Shown here one piece after another: positions 9,442 through 22,100 of a stretch of DNA of 64,000 nucleotides (position 1 is its first letter; every line of letters starts with the position of its first letter). Made by a program: the position numbers and the translations under genes. The notes under the pieces were generated by a model that made no database searches, was not told the origin of the DNA, and was given only the letters and a program-made list of their open reading frames with translations. Location: the NCBI RefSeq assembly GCF_014281055.1, contig NZ_JACRSE010000001.1:310001-374000 (forward strand). Direction: 5' to 3'. This DNA is from Fluviispira vulneris (GTDB lineage Bacteria > Bdellovibrionota_B > Oligoflexia > Silvanigrellales > Silvanigrellaceae).

Positions 9442-9735
9442 ATGAAAAAGTTTAAAGTCGCTACTTTACTTGCATTTTTAGCTTCATCCTTCAGTTTTTC
9501 AGCAAATGCTGCCAATTGGGGTTCATTTTCAAAGTATGGATGCTATGGAACTGGCCAAGCAAAATATGCAGCAATTTTGTGGAATATTCCAAGAGGGCAT
9601 GATTGGGAAACAGCATGCGCAGCTCAACCTGCATATATTAACGGTTATTATTTTCCTCACCCTAAAGCATGTCGGAATCATAGCGGTATCAATATGTGGG
9701 GAGAATGGTCAGTACCCGATCACACTTGCGAATAA
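9442..9735 (+). CDS. small secreted cysteine-containing protein, possibly lectin-like
   Basis: 97 residues with a clear signal peptide (MKKFKVATLLAFLASSFSFS, cut near ANA-ANW) and AAAGGATCGGT ahead of the ATG. The mature protein of about 73 residues has four cysteines and the string WNIPRGHDWETACAAQPA, then CRNHSGINMWGEWSVPDHTC. The NIP-x-G-x-x-W start and W-G-E-W end recall small mannan-binding (MVL-like) domains, but this is a weak resemblance and the central segment differs. It is monocistronic, flanked by aqpZ on the opposite strand. The protein is real by signal peptide and ribosome site; the function is a guess. Confidence 0.7.
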   Translation: MKKFKVATLLAFLASSFSFSANAANWGSFSKYGCYGTGQAKYAAILWNIPRGHDWETACAAQPAYINGYYFPHPKACRNHSGINMWGEWSVPDHTCE

Positions 9736-9773
9736 AAATTTTAATCGCAAAGAAAAATTATTCTAGGAATTGC

Positions 9774-10502
9774 TCATTTCCCTTTGCTTGGTTTTTTAAA
9801 TGGGATGTTAAATATATACATATAAGTAATTGCGCCTAGAGCCGCTCCAAGGCAAGGAGCAAGCCAGAACATCCAAAGCTGTTCAACTGCCCAACCGCCT
9901 GCAAACAAGGCGGGGCCTGTGCTCCGTGCGGGATTTACTGAAGTATTTGTCACAGGTATTGATACAAGATGAATGAGAGTCAGACATAAACCAATTGCTA
10001 TGGGGGCAAAACCTGCTGGAGCTTTTGCATCGGTTGAAGAGAGAATGACAAATAAAAATACAGCAGTCATTACGATTTCTGTGATAAAACCAGATAAAAA
10101 TGAAAATTTACCAGGAGAGTGATCTCCAAATCCATTGCTTGCAAAGTCTCCAATACTTATAAAGTCAGCTTTTCCACTTAAAATAATGCATAAAACTGCA
10201 CTTGCAATGATCGCTCCAAAAACTTGAGCAATAAAATAATACGGAAGTTCTTTCCAATTAAATTTTCCAGCGACTGCTAAACCGAGCGTAACAGCGGGGT
10301 TGAGATGACATCCAGATATAGGTCCTATAGAGTATGCCATTGTTAAAACAGTGAGACCAAAAGCAATTGAAACACCTACAAAACCTATTCCTAAGCCCGG
10401 AAAACCTGCAGCAAGCACAGCACTTCCGCATCCACCAAAAACAAGCCAAAAAGTACCTATAAATTCTGCAAGCAATTTTTTAAAATCTAAAGAATTTGCC
10501 AT
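9774..10502 (-). CDS. aqpZ: aquaporin Z
   Basis: 242 residues, six transmembrane helices and two NPA half-helices: [11 protein letters not shown] and [13 protein letters not shown], the latter in the AqpZ form with Arg of the selectivity filter. The start of mature helix 1, [22 protein letters not shown], is typical of AqpZ. It conducts water through the inner membrane. The start is ATG 10502, in agreement with the family N-terminus. It is monocistronic, with the convergent small secreted gene downstream. Confidence 0.95.
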   Translation of the reverse strand: MANSLDFKKLLAEFIGTFWLVFGGCGSAVLAAGFPGLGIGFVGVSIAFGLTVLTMAYSIGPISGCHLNPAVTLGLAVAGKFNWKELPYYFIAQVFGAIIASAVLCIILSGKADFISIGDFASNGFGDHSPGKFSFLSGFITEIVMTAVFLFVILSSTDAKAPAGFAPIAIGLCLTLIHLVSIPVTNTSVNPARSTGPALFAGGWAVEQLWMFWLAPCLGAALGAITYMYIFNIPFKKPSKGK

Positions 10503-10788
10503 TACTCAGTCTCCATCTTTTGGGGGTCTCTTCGTATAATAAGGCCTAATTTTTATAAAGAAAATTAAATTTATAAAATAAGAAAACAATATTGACTCAT
10601 AATATATCAACATAAATAAAATACATATTTTTATAAAATATAAAAACAATTTTAATCATCTTTTTTTAATCATAATTAAAAAAAGATATTATTTTAATTT
10701 AGTCAATACTTGTAAATATTTAATTTAAAATAAAAGAGTTAAAAGATATTAAAATGTCTGTGGAGAAATTATTGATTTAATATTTACT

Positions 10789-12987
<2,199 letters not shown>

Positions 12988-13132
12988 TCACTCCTTTTTA
13001 TAATCGATGAAATTTCTAATAATTATATAATTCAAGAACAAACGAGTCAATTAAGCTTTTACAACAATAGTATGACATAAAGTAACTAGAGTTGCTTAAA
13101 ATTTGGCAGTATTTGTTTCCTAGTTTATAAAT

Positions 13133-13162
13133 AACATCGCTCAAGTCGACTTGAGTGATGTT
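13133..13162. terminator. 30-base inverted repeat between the methyltransferase gene and katG
   Basis: AACATC/GATGTT and CTCAAG/CTTGAG arms around a central TCGA, with one mismatch pair. It lies 51 bases past the stop of the methyltransferase gene and about 150 bases upstream of katG. On the plus side it is followed by ACTTTTTAC. It could end the methyltransferase transcript, or be an operator of katG; the position fits either. Confidence 0.5.
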
Positions 13163-13213
13163 ACTTTTTACTTATAATTTAAAATTCTATTTTTTGCTTG
13201 TGCTGAAATTAAA

Positions 13214-14143
13214 CTAGCTCTTTGTTGCAACGATAGTTACAAAAACTCCTAATACATCTGGTAGAATTTTGAAATTTGAAAATCCAGATTTTTCTAATAT
13301 ACTGCATAATTGTTTCGGTGTTCTTAAAGTATTTTCATTAAAATTTGTAAAGTGTTTGAAAAATAAAGTCTGTAATCTAATTCCTTCTGAGTTTATTTTA
13401 TCCATTTTCCAAGTTGAGTCCACATTATAATCTGGGGGTGGGACAGTTGTACTTGTTATAAGCTCACCTCTCTCTTTCAACGAATTATGTATTTTTTTAT
13501 ACATTTCGATTTGCTTTTCATCATTATCTACATAAATATTAAGTCCGTTGCTAATAAATAAATCATATTCATTTTTATAATTAATTTCCCAAGCATCTTC
13601 TCTTGTAAATTTGCAATGGTAAGTTAATCCCTTCGTCAATGAAATAGCTCTTGCTTGTTGTAGACTAGAAGAGTCAAGATCAATTCCATGAAGCATAAAG
13701 TTTTTATAATCTTGGAAATTTAATGATAAAATATCATTCATCAAGCCACATGGTAGAGAGGCAATTTTTATATTATCCTTTAAACGTTTTTGTATTTCAG
13801 ATTTGAAAATTTGATATCGACTTTGGGTAGCAATGGCGATTGGTAAATTTTCCATGAGATAATTTTCATCTTTATTTTCTGAGACATTAAAGCCTAGTCC
13901 TTTTGTCTCAGGATATGAGCACATATATTCAGTCCAAAAACCATTAAAACCACTATTTTCAATTAAAAATCTTCCCATTTCAGAGCTTTTAAATTTATCA
14001 AGAATTTTAATCAATTCATCTTGCAGGATAACATCGATATTATTATTTTTAATTTTTTTTAATAATTCCTGATATGTATTATTAAAATTATCATTTTGCA
14101 CATTCTTATGAGACAATATATTATAGTGCTCATGAATATTCAT
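13214..14143 (-). CDS. SAM-dependent class I methyltransferase
   Basis: 309 residues. The SAM-binding motif I region is IKIASLPCGLMNDILSL, followed by the acidic loop LHGIDLDSSSLQQA and motif III-like KNEYDLFISNGLNIYV, then a post-core strand with KERGELITSTTVPPPDY. The N-terminal 110 residues are helical and unassigned. The gene is divergent from the type III PKS-like gene at 14317, sharing a 173-base intergenic region, which suggests joint control and modification of the same product. The substrate is not known. Confidence 0.75.
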   Translation of the reverse strand: MNIHEHYNILSHKNVQNDNFNNTYQELLKKIKNNNIDVILQDELIKILDKFKSSEMGRFLIENSGFNGFWTEYMCSYPETKGLGFNVSENKDENYLMENLPIAIATQSRYQIFKSEIQKRLKDNIKIASLPCGLMNDILSLNFQDYKNFMLHGIDLDSSSLQQARAISLTKGLTYHCKFTREDAWEINYKNEYDLFISNGLNIYVDNDEKQIEMYKKIHNSLKERGELITSTTVPPPDYNVDSTWKMDKINSEGIRLQTLFFKHFTNFNENTLRTPKQLCSILEKSGFSNFKILPDVLGVFVTIVATKS

Positions 14144-14316
14144 AGAAATCTCCTTATATATAATAACGTTAAAAACTGCATCAATATATCTCTCTGAGTA
14201 AAATAAAACAAATTTTAAGTTAAAAATATTTTAAGCTGATTGACTTGATTTTAAATAAAAAACAAACTACTTTCTCTGAGTTCTAAAATAAGAATTAAAT
14301 ATAGAAGGGAGACTTA

Positions 14317-15471
14317 ATGGAGAATAATATTCTTCTAAAAGGTTTTGTGAAAATTAGACCTGAATTCGAAATTGATCAGAATAATTATGCACAAATGAAT
14401 AATACAATACAATATCAGGCGTATTTAAAAGAAAATAACGATAAAGAAAATATTGAATTCAAAAATTTAAATTTTCAAAAAATAAAACACTATATGTGTA
14501 AATCTGATCGAATAAAAAAGAGAGCTTTTTTCATTCCTGATATGCTCAATGAAGATCCTAATTTGAGAGTAATAAGTAATACAAATCGTCACCATTTTGG
14601 GGCAAATTTAAAAGAAAGAATGGAGGTATTCGAAAAAATCTCTTTAAAGTTATTCAACGAGTTTTATGTCGAAGAAAGTTATAGACCAGATATATTATGC
14701 TTTACGACTAGCTCAGGTTATATAGCTCCATCTCCTGTACAAACTTTTTTATCAAATAGGGGGTGGTTAAATACAAATGTTTTTCAAGTTTCACATACTG
14801 GTTGTTACGGAGCATTTCCATCCATTAATATAGCTGCTGGACAACTATCTTATCGCTTACTTTCTGAAGGTAAGGCATTATCTGCAGAAATTGTGCATAT
14901 AGAAGCAAATTTTCTTCATTATAATCCAAGCCAAAATGATACGGCACAGCTTATAAATCACAGTTTATTTGGCGATGGTGCAATTAAATATAAAGTCGAA
15001 TTTGAAAATGAACATAATTGCCAAAATGCATTAAAATTAATGTATACGTTTGATAAAATTCTTCCTAATACGACTGATATAGTAAAATTTTGGATAAATG
15101 ATTTTTCATTCCATAATGTAATGTCAAAACATTTAGCTGATGTAGTTATAACAAATATCGATGATTATTTAAAAGAATTATGCAGTAAAGCTATGTTGAA
15201 TTACGATGATATGAAAGAAAATGCTGTTTTTGCTCTTCATCCTGGAGGACCAAAGATTTTAGATGGCATTACTAAAAAATTAAGTTTAAAGCCTTGGCAA
15301 GTAGAAAATAGTTACTGGGTTCTTGAAAATTATGGAAATATGGCAAGCGCCACTTTACCTCATGTACTCGAGAGAATTGTCAAAGACGATAATTTAAAAG
15401 GCAAATATGTGATTGCTATTGGCATGAGCCCCGGTTTAACTTTAGGGAGCGCAGTATTTAAAAGGGTTTAA
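14317..15471 (+). CDS. type III polyketide synthase-like (chalcone synthase fold) condensing enzyme
   Basis: 384 residues behind AGAAGGGAGACTTA. The catalytic triad falls almost exactly on chalcone synthase numbering: Cys163 in HTGCYGAFPS, His308 in FALHPGGPKIL and Asn341 in ENYGNMASATLP (CHS: Cys164, His303, Asn336). The C-terminus AIGMSPGLTLGSAVF replaces the plant GFGPG loop. These features favour a type III PKS over a FabH-type synthase, though FabH-like chemistry is not excluded. It would extend an acyl starter with malonyl units. Its place between a methyltransferase and an NRPS that opens with a condensation domain suggests it makes a precursor or a linked product. Confidence 0.75.
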   Translation: MENNILLKGFVKIRPEFEIDQNNYAQMNNTIQYQAYLKENNDKENIEFKNLNFQKIKHYMCKSDRIKKRAFFIPDMLNEDPNLRVISNTNRHHFGANLKERMEVFEKISLKLFNEFYVEESYRPDILCFTTSSGYIAPSPVQTFLSNRGWLNTNVFQVSHTGCYGAFPSINIAAGQLSYRLLSEGKALSAEIVHIEANFLHYNPSQNDTAQLINHSLFGDGAIKYKVEFENEHNCQNALKLMYTFDKILPNTTDIVKFWINDFSFHNVMSKHLADVVITNIDDYLKELCSKAMLNYDDMKENAVFALHPGGPKILDGITKKLSLKPWQVENSYWVLENYGNMASATLPHVLERIVKDDNLKGKYVIAIGMSPGLTLGSAVFKRV

Positions 15472-16147
15472 TTTATTTTGGCTGTTTAAAACTCAATCTT
15501 TTTATATCGATACATAAACTATCTTTAGAAAAAAATTAATGTCATTCATTGATATCTAATTTTTTTACCAGAGAGATAAACTTAATTCATTTAATACATC
15601 CAAAAAAACCAAAAATTTTCTTATTTGAAATAATTAAAAAATATAATGTATATTTTTTAGATATGTAAAAAAATACTTGGTTTAATTCATCAGTTAAAAA
15701 CAACAGAATTTTATAATTTTAAATATAAAATAATATTTATTTATTATATATAAAAACATTATGATATAAAATAAATAAATAAATTTTATACAATGATCAT
15801 CATATATTTAAATTCAATATTTTTCATTCTTTTATTAATTAAGATTTATTTATTAAATAAAATAAAGCTGGTAATAATATTTTATAATTTATACTACAAT
15901 ATATTCATATGAGATAGTTATTGTTACTTACCAAATAATTTTGAATTAAACTTAGAAAATTAATTATTAATATAGTCTGCTTTATAAGAACAATAATTGT
16001 TCATTTTACTTGAAATTTAATTTTTTTCGCTCTATAAGGAGAAATAAATTATTATGCTTTAAAATTTTCATTTGGGAAAAAATAAGTATATAAAAAATAT
16101 CAATCAAAATTTTTTTCAAGGATTCTAAACATTAGGAATTAAAAAAT
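15472..16147 (+). other. long AT-rich leader upstream of the NRPS
   Basis: 676 bases, extremely AT-rich, with no credible reading frame on either strand. It should contain the NRPS promoter. The only discrete element I see is the palindrome at 15988-16002. The NRPS ribosome site is AGGAATTAAAAAAT just before ATG 16148. Confidence 0.5.
15988..16002. promoter_or_regulatory. 15-base palindrome, operator candidate for the NRPS
   Basis: GAACAATAATTGTTC is a perfect 7-1-7 palindrome about 145 bases before the NRPS start. Its position suits a regulator site, but in this AT-rich context a chance palindrome is possible. Confidence 0.25.
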
Positions 16148-19100
16148 ATGAATAATAAGATACTTCTTACTCCATTTCAAAAAACTTTTTATTTTGAATG
16201 GAAACTTGATCCAACTCGCACTGATTATCATATGGTCTTAGATCAAGTACTAGAAGGTGATTTGGATATTTTAAGGTTAAATATCGCATTAAAAAGAATA
16301 ATCTCAAATTATTATATTCTCAACTCGCATATTGAAGAAGATAATGATGAATACTATTGGGTAAAAAATAATGAAATTTCAGAATTATCATATTTTAAAA
16401 ATGTGATAAATTTTTCTGAAGTAAAAAAATTTATTGAAGAAGGATTTGATCTTGAAAATGGTCCTCTATATAGATATGGTTTATTTAAAGTAGATGAAAA
16501 AAAATATAGATTTATTTATATTAAGCACCATGCTTTGGTTGATGGAGCTTCTACCCAACAAATTTATTCCGAAATTTCAAATTTTTATAACTATGAAAAT
16601 CATTCTATTGGGTTAAGTCTTTCTGATCAATATCAAAATATTGAAAAACTCACACACAGTTTAAGAAATGAACTTGATAAAAATAAAGATAATAATATAA
16701 ATTTTTGGAAGAAAAAACTACTTGATTGTGAATCTTTAGATACATCATTTTTAAAAGATCCTAGATTAAAAAGTAATAAAAAACGTGTTAAAAAAGAAAC
16801 TATACAAGAGTATTTTGGAATAAGTGAAATCAAATTTTCTTTGAACAAGGAAGTAGTTTTAAAAGTAAACAAAATTAAAAAGAAATATGCAATAACACCT
16901 TATCTCTTTTCTAAAATTATTTTTGCAATTACTCTTTTTAAATACACTAAGCAAGAAAAATTTTGCATTTCCTATCCAATTGCCATTAAGGAAGGCATTG
17001 ATCTTATATTTGGCGCAAACGTAAACATAAATATTTTGCCATTTCATTTGCAAGATTATAATACAGTGGAAGATATTATTTCACAATGTAAGCTTTTTTT
17101 TAAGTCGTTAAAAGAAGATAAAATAAGGTATAGTTATTTCCCCATTTATGATATTATTAATCATACTAAAATGAATTTAAATTCAGCTACATTTTCTAGT
17201 GCAAATTTTCAGAATATTTTACTTGAACTTGATGGAATAAAATCTTCAATTAGTGAAAATTCAAATATTGCTTTGACTAATGAATTCATTTTTGAATTAG
17301 AAACAACAAGTCAAGAAATTAATTTTAGAGTAGATTATAAAAATGATATTATATCCGATGAACTTATTAAGAATTTCTCTAAAAACTATCAACATATTTA
17401 TTCTGAAATAGTTGATGATCTTTTAAATGATCATAATGAAGAATTTTTACTCAAACCAATTCAAAAATATAAAGTATTTTTAGAAGAAGAATACGAAAAA
17501 ATTATTAATAACTGGAATGATACAAAAGTTGATTTAGTAAATAAAAAAAATTTACCTCAACTATTTGAAGAGCAAGTAGAAAGAACACCTTTACATATTG
17601 CATTAGTTTGCGGAAATCATACATTCACATATTGTGAAATAAATAAAAAATCAAATCAATTAGCTCATTATTTAATTGAAAATTTTGAAATAAAACCAGA
17701 AACATTAATTGCTCTTGCACTAGATCGCAATGTGCATATGCTTATTGCGATCTTAGCAACTTTAAAGTCAGGAGGAGCTTACGTTCCTATTGATCCCGAG
17801 TTTCCTAAAGAAAGAGTTCAATATATAATGCAAGATACAAATGCAAAAATACTATTGACAAATAAAATCCATAAAGAAAATTTGTTAAACTATTGCATTG
17901 ACAATAAAATTAGCAAAAACAATCTTTCTAACAAAAGAGATTCCTCTGTGTTAGAAATTATTTCAATAGATTCAGAAGAAATATTAGAGAATTTATGCAC
18001 CCAAAAAGATTCAAATCCTTTAGTCGAAATAACAGAAAATAATTTGGCTTATATTATTTATACATCAGGAACAACAGGTAAACCAAAAGGGGTTTTAATA
18101 GAGCAAAAGGGAGTTGTAAATCTTGCAAATGAAAACTCCAAAATAGTTTCTTCATATTTTGGTAATACAAACATAAATTGCTTATGGTATGCAAACTATG
18201 TATTTGATGGACATGTCTGGGAATTATGTTCGAGTATTTTTCATGGACACAGTTTGCATCTTTTATCCGACGAAATTCGTAAAGATATTAATTTATTATC
18301 AGATTATATACTTGAACATAAAATCGATTTTGCTGTTTTACCTCCCGTTCTTTTAAACAAAGAAAATATTTTAAAGTTAAAGTTATTAGTTGTTGGAGGA
18401 GACAAGACAAATAAAGAAATTCTTGATTTCTATTTGAAAAATAATATTAAAGTAATAAATGCCTACGGCCCAACGGAAGCAACAGTCGAATCAAGTATTT
18501 ATGCTTATAATAGTGCTGATGAAGCAAATATCATAGGAAAGCCTATTATAAATAGTAAAATTTATATATTAGATACAAATCTAAATCCAATGCCAATTGG
18601 CGCTATTGGAGAATTGTATATTGGAGGAGAAAATTTAGCCAGAGGTTATTTGAACAGAAAAGAATTAACATCGGAAAAATTTTTAAATAATCCATTTCAG
18701 ATAAATAGCTATATAGAATCTAAAAATAACTCTTATATTTATAAAACAGGCGATCTTGCTCGCTTTTTACCAGATGGAAATATTGAATACATTGGGCGTA
18801 ATGATTTTCAAGTTAAAATCCGTGGATTTCGCATTGAACTGGGTGAGGTTGAAAATGTATTACTAGGATATCAAGACATTGAACATGTAGTCGTTATTGC
18901 AAAAGATTTTGAACAAAAAAATAAAAATTCTACTCAAAATAAAACCTTAATTTGCTACTATGTTTCTCAGCACAAAATTATTGATAAAGATCTAGTTCAA
19001 TATATGTCAGAAAATCTTCCTGATTATATGATTCCAAGTTTTTTTATATGCCTTCCTGAGTTACCTCTAAACGCAAACGGAAAAGTAGATACAAAAAGAC

Positions 19101-22100
19101 TCCCAGAAGTAGAATTTAAAAGCAAAGAAAACTATGTAGCACCAAGGAACATTCTTGAAGAAAATATATGTTCCATTTGGGAGGAAATCTTAGGAGTAGA
19201 AAAGAATACTATTGGAATTCATGATGATTTCTTTAAGCTTGGTGGGGATAGTATCATTAGTATCCAAATTGTGGCTAGATTACGCCATAGACACGGAATT
19301 ATTCTAAGTGTAAAAGATATTTTTAAATATAAGAGAATTGAAAAAATAGCACAGTTTTTATCAAATGAATCTTTAAATAATAAAGAGAAATTTGCTTTTA
19401 AGAGTGAACAAGGACAAATAGTTGGAGAGTCGTTGTTATTACCAATACAAAAATGGTTCTTTGAAAATAAATTTCCAAAAAGCAATCATTGGAATCAATC
19501 ATTTTTAATAAAAACGCCGAAGTTAGATTTTGCTAAATTACAGAAGTCTATTGAAAAGTTAATTGAGCAACATGATTCTTTCCGATTCGTTTATACTAAA
19601 AAAAATGAGTATTGGTGTCAAAGTTATTCAAATGAGTTTCCAATCAACAGTATAAATTATTTAGATGTAAATACATTGTGTGAAGAAGAAAGTAGTAGTA
19701 ATTTTTTAAATAAAATAAACGATATTTTTACAAGCTGGCAAAGCCAATTTTCACTTGAGAAATCTCCTCTTTACTCTTTTGGATATGTAGAAGGATTTAA
19801 AAACGGCAGTGCAAGAATATTTGTTGCGCTCCATCACTTACTCGTCGATGTCGTAAGTTGGCGTATTATTACAGAAGATCTTCAATCATTGTATGAAGGT
19901 AAAAGCTTACATAAAAAAGGCACTAGCTATAGGCAATGGGTAGATGTCATTCAAGATTATCATCTTTCACATAAAGATGAGAAAATATATTGGGATAAAG
20001 TTCATGCAGATATCAAAGAGATATCTTCATCGCAAAATGAAAGCCTATCTAAATTTCTTGCCTCAAATAAAGAAAGGAATCGGGTAGAATTTAAATTATC
20101 AAAATATATGACCAAACTATTGTTAAATGAATGTCACAGTGCATATAACACACAAGTAAATGATATTTTAGTTGCAAGTTTTTTTGATGCGCTTACAAAA
20201 TTAACAGGCAACACCACTCATTGCATTGCTCTAGAGGCGCATGGTCGAGAGGAAATCGATCAAAATATTGATATTACAAAAACTGTCGGCTGGTTTACAT
20301 GTATGTACCCAGTCCATCTTGAGAAAAAAAATAATTTTGCTCAACAAATTGTTGCAACTAAAGAAAAACTTAGAAATATTCCAAATAATGGAATAGGATA
20401 TGGTTCTTTTTATGGCTACAATAGTGATACTATACCGCTCATATGCTTTAATTATTTAGGTAAATTAGATAATATAAGTGAAAAATCCGTATGGCAAATT
20501 GCACCCGAAGAGAGTGGAACAGCAGTTCATCCATCGAATTTAAATAGCAATTTTATAAGCGCAAATGGAGGAATTTTAGGGGAAAATCTTTTCTTTATTT
20601 TAGAGACTCAGTTTAACAAAAATGCAGCAGAAAATTTCTCTCACTTTTTTAAAGAATCTCTTGAAGAACATATTCATTTTATTAAAAGTTTAAATAGAAA
20701 TTTTTTAACAAGTAGTGACATTAATCATGTGCTTAGCCAAGAGTATTTGGATTTTTTGCAAAAAGATAAAGAAATTGAAAATGTTTATTTAGCGAATAGT
20801 CTGCAACAGGGATTTGTATATCATTCTTTAAAACAAGGTGAAAAAGATGAAGCTTACATAGAACAAATAGTATGGCAATATGAAAATGAGATAGATGTTG
20901 AAAAATTAAAAACAGCATGGGAATATGCTATCCACAAGTATGAAAATCTTCGTTTACGCTTTGCATGGGAAGAAGAAATTGTTCAAATTATTGATAAAAA
21001 ATCAAAACTTCAATGGAGCTTTATTGATTTAAGTCAGAATAAAAGTGAAAAAAATAATTTTTTAAATGAGCTACAAAAAAAAGATAGAACTCATAAATTT
21101 AATTTAGGTGATGGTAATTTAAGTCGAGTCTATTTGCTAAAATTTGAAGAAAATAACTATACTTGCGTATTTAGCAATCATCACGCTATCCTCGATGGCT
21201 GGAGTAATTCTATTTTACTCAACTATGTTCATACCGTGTATTTAAATTTAATAGATAATAAGCCTATTGATACGACACCTGATACCTCGTATAGTGAGAC
21301 ACAAAAATATCTTAGTACACATAAAAATGAAAATATGACCTATTGGAAAAATTATGTTTCTCAAATAGAGGATAACTTAGATTTAAGCAATTTGTTATCT
21401 GATAATGCAAAAGCCCAAAATTTTTCTTGCACTGAATATAACTTTATTCAACTTCCGATGGAAAGTTCCTTTTCCATTGAAGGCGAAATGTATCTTTCCT
21501 TAAAGCAAATATGTCAAAATCATTCAGTTAATTTAAATGCCTTACTGCAATTTGCTTGGCATAAGGTGCTCAGTATTTATTCCAACAGCTCTCAAACTAC
21601 AGTTGGAACAACAGTATCAGGGAGAAACCTGCCTGTTGATGGAATCGAAAACTCGGTCGGTCTTTTTATTAATACATTACCTCTTATTGTCCAACACGAT
21701 ACTAATAATAATAAAAAAGTAATAGATTGTATTAAAGAAATTCAAGAGCAAATTAATGAGATAAATACGAGAAGTAACATTAATCTTACTGACATCCAAA
21801 AAAATGGGAAAAGACTTTTCGAAAGCATTTTTGTTTTTGAAAATTATCCAAATATGATTCCTAAGGAGTTTGAGAATAGAATTAGGATTCAAGTAAGAAT
21901 GCAAGATATTTTTGAAAAACTTGATTATCCTTTGAGCGTAATTGCATATGAGCGAGGTTTATCACTTTGCTTTAAGGTTAAATATGCAGGTGAATTATTT
22001 AGTGCATCAATTATAGAAAACTTATTATCTGTAGTGAAAGAAATATTAGTTCAGATTTCTAATACTCCAAATATTGAAATAAAATCTCTTTGCTATTTAA

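Noticed and set aside
9506-9766. 86-codon frame overlapping the small secreted gene
   Set aside because: The overlapping frame at 9442 has a signal peptide, a ribosome site and paired cysteines; this one has none.
15988-16002. Reading GAACAATAATTGTTC as a Gram-positive-type LexA box
   Set aside because: That box is GAAC-N4-GTTC; here the spacer is seven bases, and an NRPS is not an expected SOS gene.
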